Positions 12,010 to 23,060 of a stretch of DNA of 64,000 nucleotides are shown in pieces. Location of the stretch: assembly GCA_030407085.1 (NCBI GenBank), contig CM059586.1:90021501-90085500 (forward strand), given 5' to 3'. The notes under the pieces are model-generated. The model saw nothing but the letters and a program-made list of their open reading frames with translations. It was not told where the DNA came from and searched no databases. The translations under genes were made by a program, and so were the position numbers. Source of the DNA: Trichopria drosophilae. Taxonomy: Eukaryota > Arthropoda > Insecta > Hymenoptera > Diapriidae. Position 1 is the stretch's first letter; every line of letters begins with the position of its first letter.

Positions 12010-14750
12010 TTGTTTTAATTAATGCACGGTACCCATAACAAAAAATTCATTTCATCGAAAATGTATAAATTATAATTGTTAAAAATGCAATCATTTTGTA
12101 AGTATCTTGTATCCATGCAACTATTTTATTTAAGTATCGATTTTAAAATACTTATGAAATGGTTTATTGGTAGTGCGAATGACGAATACCTGGCAAGTCT
12201 TATTGTATCTTTATCAGTGTCTAATCATGCATAAAGTAGACGTGCTTCATAAGCCTTACCTTATTAAAGATCATGTAGTGATCAATATTCCATCAGTCTG
12301 TAAATATTTCTACTCGGGTTATTCTACTTAAAATTTGCTAAAAATCACGACACTTTCTTCAAACTTAGAACGAATCTTACGAGCTTCGTGTTATAATAGT
12401 TAGTATACATTTCCCGAGGTTTATCCTCTAAATCTCTTTTATCGTTAGCCATCATGCGTAGTCGTCGAGTTATGGGAGCCCAATAGACGTGTCGCGTGTA
12501 CAACTTTTGCGAATATTCTAGTCGAGAAAACTCGTCGGCAAGGGTAGTTAAACAGGTGCGTCTCAAACTTGGCGAAACTGGTTTAGTAAGTGCCTACACC
12601 CAAGCAAACTTATCCTATTACAAGTTTCATCTCTGGGCAAAATCGCGAGAAAACACAAACGCTTCGCGCGACCTCGCTGGTAACATCGCTTAATCCGTGG
12701 GAGGAATCGGTCGGACGAAAAGCCAGAGCGTTTGCTCGATGTCTAAGGTACACGAATATAATTAACGAGAATTAAAAAATAATTCAGGTTAGGCACAGTT
12801 TACTTAGTATGTTAATCTTAAACAAGATACTTGGTGGCTTAAAATTTAGAAACGATTCTAAAGCGCAGGTAATCGCAAAAGTAATGAACTACGTAATTTT
12901 CTGTGAAATAAACCTTTCAATAATCTGTGGAGAATTCAACAAAAGTAATCTCGACCGTCACGCCATTAAACGGTAATTACTGCCAGTGAACCTTCGATTT
13001 AAGTCACGGCTATAAACGCGGCGTTTATGTCGTTGCAGTTAAACAACGTCATTGATTTGCATGCGGATCAGTTTCGCTGGCCGGTAATGAAATATTTAAC
13101 GAGCGGAAAGATGCCACCGATTACAGTCTTTTCTTTTAGCAATTAATTCCGTGTAATCGTCTAGTAAAATAACTATACATTGTGTTTATTTGGCGTTTTT
13201 CATTACTATGCAATTTGAATTTATGATCTGTCATGTATTGTTTTGATCATATATAAGACAAAACACCTATAAGAAAGTATATTCGTTATGGGGATTCTAG
13301 ATATTCTAGTAGTCAGCACATGATATTTTAAAGAGATTATAATATATTTATCCCATATGTATAATGACTACTCAAAAAGAATGAAGCACAAATGAGTTAC
13401 AAGTAGTCATAGAATGATGAACAAAATAAATCACCCAATACCAAATGGACCCTTTTATGCCGTCGGCTGACATCTCATTAATACTTTAACAATTCTATCC
13501 TACCTCTAATTGAAATCGAAATCAACTACGCTATAAGACCTGAGCTAGTCGTGAATCGTCAGGTTTTGCCTAGACACTTATGCGCTTCGCACCAATCCTG
13601 GATAAAACGTGACGATACAGTGCTAGCGCCTGCCTTGTGCTAGCGTGGCTAATTTCGTTTTCTAAAATAGACAAATTTAATGCAATTGTCAATTATTATA
13701 AACATAAGTCCAAATTACAACAATTTTCAACACAGTAAATAAATGAACTATAGGTTACTTCTCTTGTACATGAAGTATATACTGTAGTTAGATTCCTTTG
13801 CTGAATTCGGAGAGATCAAGGATTTAAATGCATTTTTTAGGACGAGGAGACATTTATTTTGATTTGAAAATTGCACGTGAGCTTTCCGTGTTTTAAATTG
13901 GGAAGTTGACATACTAAAAACTAAACTGGCATGATCATCCATGGTTCACTCAATTTGACCTATTAAAGTAAACTGAGGAGTTGAAGAGTTGTGAAATTTT
14001 TTAAGAAATCATTTTACACGAACGAAATAATCAAATTTGTCTAACCAAATATTATCCTAACTTTAAAATTTAGGCGGGAAGTAAACTGGATTTGTTTATA
14101 GCAATAGTTTGGCTCGAGTTAGCGTCAAGCTTATTGGTGATGTTACAATGGTGTAATAGTTTATTCTCAGATAAACATAGATGTTAATATTGAGTTGTCA
14201 ACGGTAAAGATGTTATATACCATAAACTCCAATTTGAAGTTAATCCCTGCTAGTTAAGTCCCTGTCTAGTTCTATTCACAAACTATACAGTGCTGGTTTT
14301 AATAATTATGAAATTAATGTAGGTGTCTAGCTGTGGAATATGTGCAAGGGTAGGAATTGATCGTAGTACCTTTTAATCATGGAGTGCATAAGAATAAAAT
14401 TGTACTGAGATTATTTCTCGTGAAAAAAATTCCATTTTTACACTACACTATTCACGTAGCCATATAATTTTTTTGGCAAAGACGTGTTATCAGAGTTAAT
14501 CCAGGAACTACAATATTACCATGTATATTACCGAAGTCCTGGCATATACTGCTAAATAAACGGTAATATCGATATCCAAAATTAAGAAATCCTTATCCAA
14601 TGTTACTTTTCTGTTTTGACAAACTTACCTACAAGTAATTTGTACAAAACTTTGATCTTCTGCATTGCAAAAGTTACCAAAAGAGGTATATGCCAACTTC
14701 AATAATACATGGAAAAAGAAACGCAGTTGAGTTTACTATATAAATTTGTA
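12010..14750. other. Mixed AT-rich and CpG-containing DNA, nothing supported
   Basis: About 12420-12770 is higher in GC with overlapping short frames on both strands. The rest is AT-rich. No exon of the antiporter was recognised here. Confidence 0.4.
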
Positions 14751-14784
14751 GGATTTGGCACAGTAACATCTTTTATAGTTAGAG

Positions 14785-14930
14785 ATATTCTTATTTAATA
14801 AGCAGCCTTGACTACCTAATTAGTCGGGGTCACTATTTAGATAGTACCATTAACCGCAAATCATGCCGTGTATAGTTAGCAGTTCCAACTATTTCATTTT
14901 TGTCTATGTATGAAGCAAATATCTGAAAGT
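14785..14930. repeat. ACTATTTAGATAGTA word element, copy 1
   Basis: This contains CACTATTTAGATAGTA and TTAGCAGTTCCAACTATTTC (14876-14895), shared with 29260-29440. It lies 180 bases before the antiporter exon. Confidence 0.5.
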
Positions 14931-15110
14931 TAAGAAGTGTATCCCTCTTAAAGTATACAGTACAGAAATATTTTAAATTAATTTTATTTGAGTGCACTAA
15001 TAGAATAAAGTATCTCGTATACATGTATATTTTCTATATATAACATTTTGACTGTTTACATGGAATATTGACTATATTAAATTCTAAATTCGAATTTTGT
15101 TTAATTTCAG

Positions 15111-15375
15111 GAAATTCGCGCTTGTAATTATTTTAACCAGGGCAGGTTTGGACTTGGATCCAAACGCTCTGAAGAAGTTAAAAGTCACCGTGCCAAAGAT
15201 TGGCCTTATCCCATGGGTCGTGGAAGCTACAGTCGTTGCTGTTTCAACGAGATACTTGTTAGATTTACCATGGGTATGGGGTTTTCTACTTGGCAGCATC
15301 GTCGCTGCCGTATCACCTGCAGTGGTAGTTCCATGCCTTTTCAGGTTGCGAGAAAAAGGTTACGGAGTTGCTAAG
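15111..15375 (+). CDS. Internal exon of an NHA-type (SLC9B) Na+/H+ antiporter
   Basis: This exon encodes 88 residues of a multi-pass membrane cation/proton antiporter of the NHA/SLC9B group (CPA2 superfamily). It is flanked by a pyrimidine-rich acceptor ending in AG at 15109-15110 and a GT donor at 15376. Codon 1 starts at 15112; the first base completes a codon from the previous exon, and the exon ends on a whole codon. Three hydrophobic stretches are visible: residues 2-13 (FALVIILTRAGL), about 30-50, and about 53-76. Family signatures are RAGLDLDPNALKKLK (10-24), the helix Glu at residue 38 in WVVEA (the counterpart of the Glu known to matter in human NHA2), LPWVWGF (52-58) and SPAVVVP (68-74). 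All match animal SLC9B proteins by memory, not by a search. Drosophila and vertebrate NHA proteins move Na+/Li+ against H+ in epithelia. Codon use is richer in G+C than the flanks. Which NHA paralogue this is cannot be told. Confidence 0.93.
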
Positions 15376-15797
15376 GTAATAATCATAATTTAGTCCATAA
15401 ACCTAATTTATATAAAAACGATAATACTATTGCAGAAGACATTAATGCATTAAATACTGAATGGACATTTTTTTAATATAGTTATAAGCAGTTGTCTTTT
15501 GGGTAAAAATAGGATCTATACATTTTCAAAGAGTTACAACTGACGTAAAATTATACATGATTTTTTCTAAAAAAATATAGCTTTTTCAAATGCATTTTTT
15601 TATCTCGTTGTTTAACAAAAATCGTTTCGGAATTCTTGATTGAAGTAAAAAAATCGTATCGTCGAGACTTTAACTTTAAAATGTCTATATAGATATTTCG
15701 AAAATAAAGAATCTGAAATGGCTGCTCAAAAACGAAAAAAACGTCGCAAAGTATAGGTATTTTTTTATTTTTCAAAATTATGAAATTTCAGTTTTGC

Positions 15798-15913
15798 TCA
15801 ATAACATTTTTTCCGGAACTCTATCGAAAAATATACTTATTATTTTAAAAATTATGGTAAGTTCCGAAATTTTGTACTGCAAACTGATCGACTTTCGGAA
15901 AAAATGTTATTGA
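15798..15913. repeat. 21 bp inverted repeat with 73 base loop
   Basis: TCAATAACATTTTTTCCGGAA at about 15798-15818 is mirrored at 15893-15913 with one mismatch. It is intronic and its origin is unknown. Confidence 0.6.
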
Positions 15914-16679
15914 ACAAAATGATTTTGACAAATAAAAAGTGTCTTTCCAGATACTTTCACCTATATTGAACAAAATTGAGAATTTTACAGGATGTTTGAT
16001 TACTTTAAGGATTGAAAAATTATTTTAAAAATTCTGTAAAAATTTCAACGTTTTCTTTGACCAATTTTAAGATTTTTTGTTCTGGACATTTTTCCGAATG
16101 TCAAGTAAAAAATGATTTTCAACGGGTTTTTCGAATTTGGGCCGCCATTTTTTATGATTTCACATATATTTTCAAAACACCTACTTACTCATTAAAAAGT
16201 TCAAGTCTCGAGGACACGATATCTGTACTTAATGCATTCCCAAAAAAATTTCAGAGTGAAAAATCCAGATAAAAAAAAAGCATTTGAAAACTCCATGTTG
16301 TTTTGGGAAAAACATGCATAGACTCTCACATCTGCATTTTTAAAAATCGGAAAGTTCAGTTAATTTTGCATCAAATGTTCCTCCTCATGAATTTGTTATA
16401 TTCGTTTTTCCCACAAAACACAAACGTTGAAAACTGTATAGTGAGAAAATATCCATTCAGGACTAAATCGGCTAAGTTCAAGGAAAGTGTAATCTATTGT
16501 TTAGAACAAATTAAATTAATTACACATATTTTATGAAAGTCAAGGTAGTCAGATTTAATTATATTTTTGACAATTTTCGACTTCTTGTGAACAAACTTGT
16601 ACACAATAATCGAGAGCAAAGTAATCACAAAACATTTTTTTTTACATTAGGCACAATATATTTGGTAAAAAAATGTGAA

Positions 16680-16698
16680 GGGGAGGGTAGGGGGAGGG
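16680..16698 (+). other. G-quadruplex-type run
   Basis: GGGGAGGGTAGGGGGAGGG fits four G-runs with loops of one or two bases, unusual in this AT-rich intron. It lies on the sense strand of the antiporter gene. Confidence 0.6.
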
Positions 16699-18299
16699 TA
16701 GCAAATCCTCTTTTTCTCTACAAATAGGATGTGGGAATAGTTGGGTGTGCTTTACTTTTAAGTATTCAAAATTTATCTCAGAAATTATTTTTACTTCAGA
16801 AATTAATCAGAAAATAAACTCTACTTTAATTCTTTATATTTACCTTTGCCTTACATTTTAGAAATAGTGCTCTTTACGAATCCGAAAATATTTACTCTTA
16901 TTGTAAAAATATTACGTTTCGGAAAAAAGAAAATTCTATTTTAATGATCAAATATAATTTACCATTCTGACTTTGAAAATCGCCACCCGCGCAACTTAAG
17001 ATCTAAAGCACTAATTTCGTACATACGTATCATAAGCAATTCCGGGATATAAAATAAAAATATTACTTTTACTTATTATATTATTTTCTATAAACATCTG
17101 ATCATTCCCCAAAGTAATGGAAGAATAAGAGATATATCTTTTTCCACATACTAAAAGTGAATAGATTTTAAAGAGTCTTGGCTCATTAAACAAACAAAAA
17201 ATATCTACAATTTTACCGTGAGTTTTTTGGAAATTTCTGAAGTTAACGAACAAATTTCTTTTTATAACAAAAAATATTATACGATTTCTGAATAATTTTA
17301 CAGATCAGGTAAAAAATTTTGAAAAATTCGACGGTAATATTGTAGGGAATCTTTTTCTCGAAAAAGTAAGCCGAACAAACAAATAAACAAAAATAATATA
17401 TTCTCGCTTCAATAATGTCATTATTCGTAAACATTAAATTCTTCTGAAACATATTATATCCTGAGATCCAGCTACCTTAACTTAAAACATATTATTACAC
17501 TGTGCATAGTTTCTTTAAAATATTATGTTTGAAGCATTTTGTATCAAAATACAAATACAATATATAAAATAACGCAGATCCATTCAAATTAAACTAAGTT
17601 TCTTTTTTCGCAAGAAATTCACAAAATGTTTTGCCAAACAAAAAATGCATTCACTTCCAAATACTTATAATAATAATCAAAATGCTTAAAATAAAAAAAA
17701 TTTTCTTAAGTTGCAGAGTTGATGAGAATTTTTACTATTATTATTGTCTATTACTGATCATTATTATAAATTATTTCTGTTTTCAACGTCCATTATTGTT
17801 AGCAAATAAATACATAATGTAGTACATTTCTTTCAAATATTTTATCGATCCGAATCTGTTAAATTATTAAAACACTATCTACTTTCATTAACATCCAAAT
17901 GTTACATGCTGAATCAACCTCAATACCTCAAAATGTTTTAACCTATGCGACATCGTAGTAATTTTTTGGTGACCTGCAAATTTATTGTTTACGTTAAGAT
18001 ATGTTCGGCATTATTTCAGAATTCCGAAATTAAGCCAAAACTATTACTGAAATGCGGTTTCAAAGTTTGATGACATCCAGAAGCACTAGAAAAAATGAAT
18101 TCATCTGTTTCAGTCCCAAACCTTATCTATTTGTGAAATACATATCATTTGAATTATAAGACATGTTTACTACTAAAAGTCAACTGCTAATGACGCAATA
18201 ACATAATATTATTGACCTTGTTATTGTCTGTTATCGTGTATCAAAGCATCTAAGTATGTCTCAAATGTCGAAGCCTACATGACTCGTCCCTAAATAATA

Positions 18300-18720
18300 A
18301 CCCACATTACTGGCCCAATTAGGGCATGGAACGCTGTCCAGTACTGGCTACCATACTCTAGGAGTATGAAGTCAGTACTGCTTTCCAGTATTGGGTTACT
18401 GTTACTGAGATAGTACTGGAAAAATTTGTAGGAAGGATTTTATTTCTTACTGTAAATACTGGCATCCAGTATTGAGACAGCACTAATTTGTTCCATCGGA
18501 CACTACTCTTTTAATAGCGAATGCAGCATTTGGTTACCTGTGCTAGGTCAGTACATTGGCGATATTATTGACAGTACTGATTTTTTTGTCGCAAATAATA
18601 ATGGATACCAATACTGGATCAGCTGTTCGCCGGTGTTTCGCCAGTACTGCTTAATTTCCGTATCTGTACTTGTTGCCAGTACTGGGTTAGTATCTTACTG
18701 GGGTTTTACTCCACCCATGT
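18300..18720. repeat. CCAGTACTGG palindrome array
   Basis: About ten copies of AGTACTG/CAGTATTG/CCAGTACTGG occur in 420 bases (for example 18338-18347). The word is self-complementary, so copies appear on both strands. The spacers are unrelated to one another. It lies in the antiporter intron. Confidence 0.65.
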
Positions 18721-18729
18721 CAAGTGGAT

Positions 18730-21080
18730 TATACTATTTCCTAAAGAGTGGCTTTTCCCAACTGTATATTTCGTTTAAGAAATAATTCATCCGTATTGTG
18801 ACTTCAGTTATTTTGTTAAAAAAATTTGATTTGCGATATAATTAAAAACATTGTTTGCAAACATTATCTCGATTGATATAAAATGGATCATAGACAATTA
18901 TTATTTACACATAAGAATACAAATTTCGATGAAAACATTGATATAAGTACCATTCGGTTATCAGTTTACGACGACTATTCGTCTGCGGCATTAACGTAAG
19001 AGGCTCGCGTGCTCCTTATCATAACTCGTGACTGTTTTGTTAGAGGACTTAGATACACTGGCTAGTAAAAGTTGTTTTTGTGATTCTAAGAGTCCATTAT
19101 TGACTCTTTGATTGAAGGAGATCATCAAACTGCGTACGGATAACGAGTAGAAATTATATGATACGTAAAGAAGATAATCCACCATTTCTACTAAAGTTTT
19201 AGAGTCATTCTTCTTTTGTAGTAAGTCATGAGGTATTAGCGGTAGTATCAGATGGACACAAAGTTCTTAATGCAAGGGGTGACTTTTCTGTTGTAGAGAA
19301 AAGGATGTAAAGATACTTTGAAACCTGCCGCAACCGGTGTCACCCTGGAAAAGCCAGGAAAAGTCTTCGTGAAATATTAACGAGATAAGTACGGTGGACT
19401 ATTGGGAAAAAGGTTACGTCTCGATTCCAATCGAGGTTTAACTCGTTGAGAAAAGTTGACGTCTGGGTGGGGAAATTTCCTACGTTCCATTTTGAGCCGA
19501 CCCGTGTCCAGAGTTTTCTCGGTTCTTAACCCTGGATATTCCATTCTCCAGGCAAGTCTTCGTTCTTGTGGAGAATTGAGCCTCGATGAGAATAAGGGAA
19601 TTCCTTTTCCTACCTCACGTCTCGGATGAGCTATCGCTTGCGCTTCCGCTTAATGGAATCTACGGAATGGAAGAATGAAAGAATAGGGGCAAAACTGTAG
19701 GGAGATTTCGATAGACCCAATGCGTTCCACCGTCTCGCTTTTCGTTTTTTCCCAGTCCATTCGCGTGGAAAACACCACCCACTCCTTTTCTTCGCTTCAG
19801 CTACTGCGCCAGTAGGGCCTCGAAAGGAAACAAGGTGTTAATAAAAGCGGATCGAATCTACAGCTTCGAGAACTCGGATGCACCGAATAAAAAGAATTAG
19901 AATAACACTGACTTGGAAGGACTTATTCCACGGGCGGAGGACTTTCTTCTCGTTTCTGCTTTTTCTTGCAATGCAGCTTTAAGACCGAAAAGGAACCATT
20001 AGCATTTGTGAACGGTTTCGTAACGGATTTGGCAAAGTATGTGTTTGATGAAACGAAAAGCCAACAGAGAACCTTTTGAGGGAAATAAGACTTCCTTTCT
20101 TCCTGTGTAATTTGTCCAATTAAAGAGTTGAAACGGCATCCAAATTCTTTTACAAGCGTAAATACTTTTTTATTATGATTTCAACGAGTTTCTACGATTC
20201 ATCAGTAGCAAAGTAAAGTATATTGAGTTGGCCTTTCTTTTGAAATGATGGTTTTTAGTACGTAGCGCGTGATACTTCATCTTTGATGTATATTTTTCTC
20301 ACGTTATGAATGGGTTTCCACTTTATTCTTATTAGTTTTCACTCTGCCTTATTGGGGTCAAAGGAGACGTGTTCTGTTCTTTTGCAGTTGAATGGTAACA
20401 TTTGATGATTATTATCATTTTGGAGTTTAATATTTGATGTCGTTTACAATTTAACACAATAATGGGGACCTATAAATAAGAATACAAAATTTGTTACACT
20501 TTTTATTATGATATCACTAAATTCCTCGTCAAAAATGTCTATTTTTTGAACGACTGTTTCATATAGCTAATCTTGTACTTGGACCCTCCCTTAAGACACT
20601 TTGAATATAAAAAATTTCTTTTCAATTAGGATTTGAACCGTGGATCGATATTTAAAATCAGAGATGAGCTTTTGTTTACATGAAGGAGAGGTTGGATCGC
20701 CACAAGATGAACATTTGTTTCCTCCAAATAGAGAACTAGAAACTAAGCATAATAGTCTAAATGATGCATGTAGAACTAAACAACAACTTATTGTACCCAG
20801 TAGATGAGTTAAAATAATGGGTCAATTATAAATCAATGTTATATTTGTACTTTCAAAAATCAAACAGAAACCAACGTTTTCCGGCATCAAAACGTTATAG
20901 AAGGGTAACTAAGCATGGATTATAAATTAGCTTCAAGCTCGGACTGTAATTAACTTAGTTCTATTGATTGTGTACTCTTAAAACTATTATAACTTTTGAT
21001 CATTTTTATGATTTAATAATTTTTATATCAATGCATTTCACAGGAAAAGGCATCTATCTCATACTCTGTGGCACAGAATC
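18730..21080. other. Intronic stretch, higher GC at 19300-20000, no gene seen
   Basis: Apart from the dispersed repeat at 20480-20605 nothing was recognised. A 47 codon frame (ATG near 20665) looks codon-like but matches nothing I know. Confidence 0.35.
20480..20605 (+). repeat. Dispersed repeat copy 2 (uninterrupted)
   Basis: This matches the flanks of the hairpin insertion near 3.9-4.4 kb: ACTTTTTATTATGATATCACTAAATTCCTCGTCAAAAATG runs straight into TTTTTTGAACGACTGTTTCATATAGCTAATCTTG. It serves as the empty site for that insertion. It lies in the antiporter intron. Confidence 0.6.
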
Positions 21081-21800
21081 TATTTCCTGATAACCCAGAC
21101 TACAAATTCGAAAATTATTGCTATTGTAGATCGTAAATCCCAATGCAGGAGTGGAATGATAGATGATTTCTCACGGCTTTGAAATCGAGCCATATAGAAG
21201 AAAAGTAGGGTTTCAACGCTTAATAATAAACCTGGCATCCCCGATTCTACGTAAAATATCTGCCAATGGTCGGAAGCGTTTTCCGCGTGTCGTAAATTTT
21301 GTTTTAGAGGACGGTTAGGCGGCTGGAAAAAGTAGGTCGAATTTTGCAATTCTCGAAAGGGGGGCGAGAAACCAAATTTTCCGTTCGATAAGTCGACCCA
21401 AATTCGTACGCCCCCCCCCCCCCCCCAAACTTCCAGTTTCGTCTCCCGAGTGCTGAAATAGACTTTGCCTGGCACAAAAGAAATTATCGCATTCGCTGAC
21501 ACTCGCTTCTGCTAAAGGCGGGCTCTTCGCCTCTGTCGGATCTATCAGCGTCAAGAGCTTGAGGCCTAGCTGTTGTCGCCCCCGAGTTCAATGCGCTTTC
21601 CCGATCAAGCTGAAGTGCCTCGTATATAGAGAGGGTAAGGGGCTGGGTTCCCCTTAAGGAGTCTCACAGAATCGCTAACTTTAGATCTCGTTCAACGGAG
21701 CTTTTGATTTTTCGCGGCATTCACACCTCAACGAGACCTACTCGAGGCGTTCGATACACAATCGCTTGGGTATTCCGCTAATGGAGATGGGGAAATTTTT
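21080..21800. other. GC-rich intronic block with a 16-C tract
   Basis: The C16 run is at 21411-21426. Two overlapping - strand frames (140 and 79 codons) pass through it. Their glycine runs come from the homopolymer, so they are not supported as genes. Confidence 0.5.
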
Positions 21801-22113
21801 GATATTAGTTGCTCAGGCTCGTTTAAGGCTGTCCTTAACTGCGTGTTCATCCTTTGTTCAATATTTTTTGATACGATAATTGAGCAACTCCATTGTTAAA
21901 AGTAGAATGGATAGTGTGCTTCAGAGATGTTTAATTATCGTCCGCACTGTCGATTTCCCATGACTAGCCTATTTTATATTTTCAAAGAGTGGGTAAAACC
22001 ACTTTATCAATTATAATAGAATTTCAGTAAAATTATGTAAAAAAGTTGGAAAGTAATGACGACATCACAAATAGTAGTTTTCTGTCCTTTACCTTAAAGT
22101 AACATCGGAAGGC

Positions 22114-22560
22114 TTAGGTATCTATTGGACACACAATCGGTACGAAATCGTCCAATTTTACGGACGAGGAGCGAACATTGTATTTTGTTTCCATATCGAT
22201 AGCGCACTTTACGGGTGACGAAAATAGAGTTTTACGGCCACAGAATACTATTCGGAAAAAGAGGCCGAAAGCCTTTTGAGCAAAGAAACGAATATTACTT
22301 TCCGATATACTATGCGTAAAATTTGTGCGCATAGTATATCGAAAAATATCGTTCGACACGCGTGCGTAAGAATTCGATTTTACGCACCCTCCTATCTAAT
22401 GGTATGTTAAAAACGGTGCGTAAAATCGTATTTTACGCACTAGTATCGAAAAATACTATTTCTTCATAAGTCTCTGTAAAATACTTTTCTCCACCCGTGT
22501 CGATAAACTACGATATTTACAAACCCGTTTGAGGTCATAAAATAGAATTTTAGTCTCGCA
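22114..22560. repeat. GCGTAAAAT / ATTTTACGC word element (copy A)
   Basis: TTTACG-type words recur on both strands. Perfect mirror arms GATATACTATGCG / CGCATAGTATATC lie at 22304-22316 and 22328-22340. A second hairpin follows, GTGCGTAAAATCGTATTTTA...CGCAC near 22415-22440. Its backbone is shared with 51030-51210, where the words are different. It ends 300 bases before the second antiporter exon. Confidence 0.6.
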
Positions 22561-22859
22561 TCCTTAAAAGGTGCACCCCGCAGACTCGAATAAAGATAAA
22601 CAAGGTTGCATTCTCCGATGCCCAACCTGTATTCAGGTCGTAAATTTCTACTTTACAGCCATAGATGAAAAACTACAATTATTGATCGAATCCCTAAAAT
22701 ATTGCTGCAGAAATAAAAAGAGCTCCTCTAAAGGGCATCCTTTAGAGACATATATTAAGAGAAGGAAATTCAACTCCTGAAATCCCTTTTGATATTAAGA
22801 ACAAGTTTTATGATAATCTTGAATATCTGTTGTTTAACTTTCATTGTTATTTGTTCTAG

Positions 22860-23060
22860 GGCATTCCAACCTTAATAATCGCGATTGCCGGAATAGATGA
22901 TGCAGCATCAGTCGCCGTCTACGGAATTATCAAAAGCGTCATGTTTTCCCATGATGCTCTTTGGTACCAAATTCTCCAAGGACCCATTGCAATCGTTGGA
23001 GGAATGGGATTCGGCATTATTTGGGGATTCTTAGCAAAATACGTTCCAGAAAAAGGAGAC
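22860..23060 (+). CDS. Next exon of the same NHA-type Na+/H+ antiporter
   Basis: This exon encodes 67 residues, in phase 0 at both ends. The acceptor is TTTGTTCTAG-like with AG at 22858-22859, and the donor is a strong GTAAGT at 23061. It joins directly to the previous exon: ...GYGVAK then GIPTLIIAIAGIDDAASV, exactly where animal SLC9B proteins have GVPTLL...SFDD. The acidic pair at residues 13-14 (22896-22901, Asp-Asp) is the ion-binding motif of the CPA2/NHA family, and both residues are kept. A second hydrophobic run follows (about residues 38-59, QILQGPIAIVGGMGFGIIWG), then a polar end KYVPEKGD that fits the loop before the next helix. No stop or frameshift is present in either exon, so the gene looks intact here. 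The remaining C-terminal exons were not recognised in the 41 kb that follow. A very large intron is one explanation; missed short exons are another. Confidence 0.93.

Larger units (their letters stand above)
15376..22859 (+). other. Intron between the two antiporter exons (7.5 kb)
   Basis: The GT...AG boundaries are clear and both flanking codons are whole. The intron is a mixture. It has AT-rich sequence with a 21 bp inverted repeat at 15798-15913, a G-quadruplex-type run at 16680-16698, a CAGTACTG word array at 18300-18720, a dispersed repeat at 20480-20605, a 16-C tract at 21411-21426 and a GCGTAAAAT word array at 22114-22560. A higher-GC, CpG-containing stretch runs about 19300-20000 and 21300-21800 with no recognisable gene. 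Confidence 0.85.

Noticed and set aside
20620..20650. Perfect B-box-like GGTTCAAATCC on the - strand
   Set aside because: No A box at the right distance and no tRNA fold; treated as chance.
20665..20810. Short codon-like frame starting MSFCLHEGEV
   Set aside because: Only 47 codons, no splice sites or family resemblance; not enough to call.
21080..21502. 140 codon - strand frame with a glycine run
   Set aside because: The glycines come from the C16 homopolymer; the residues do not resemble a known protein.
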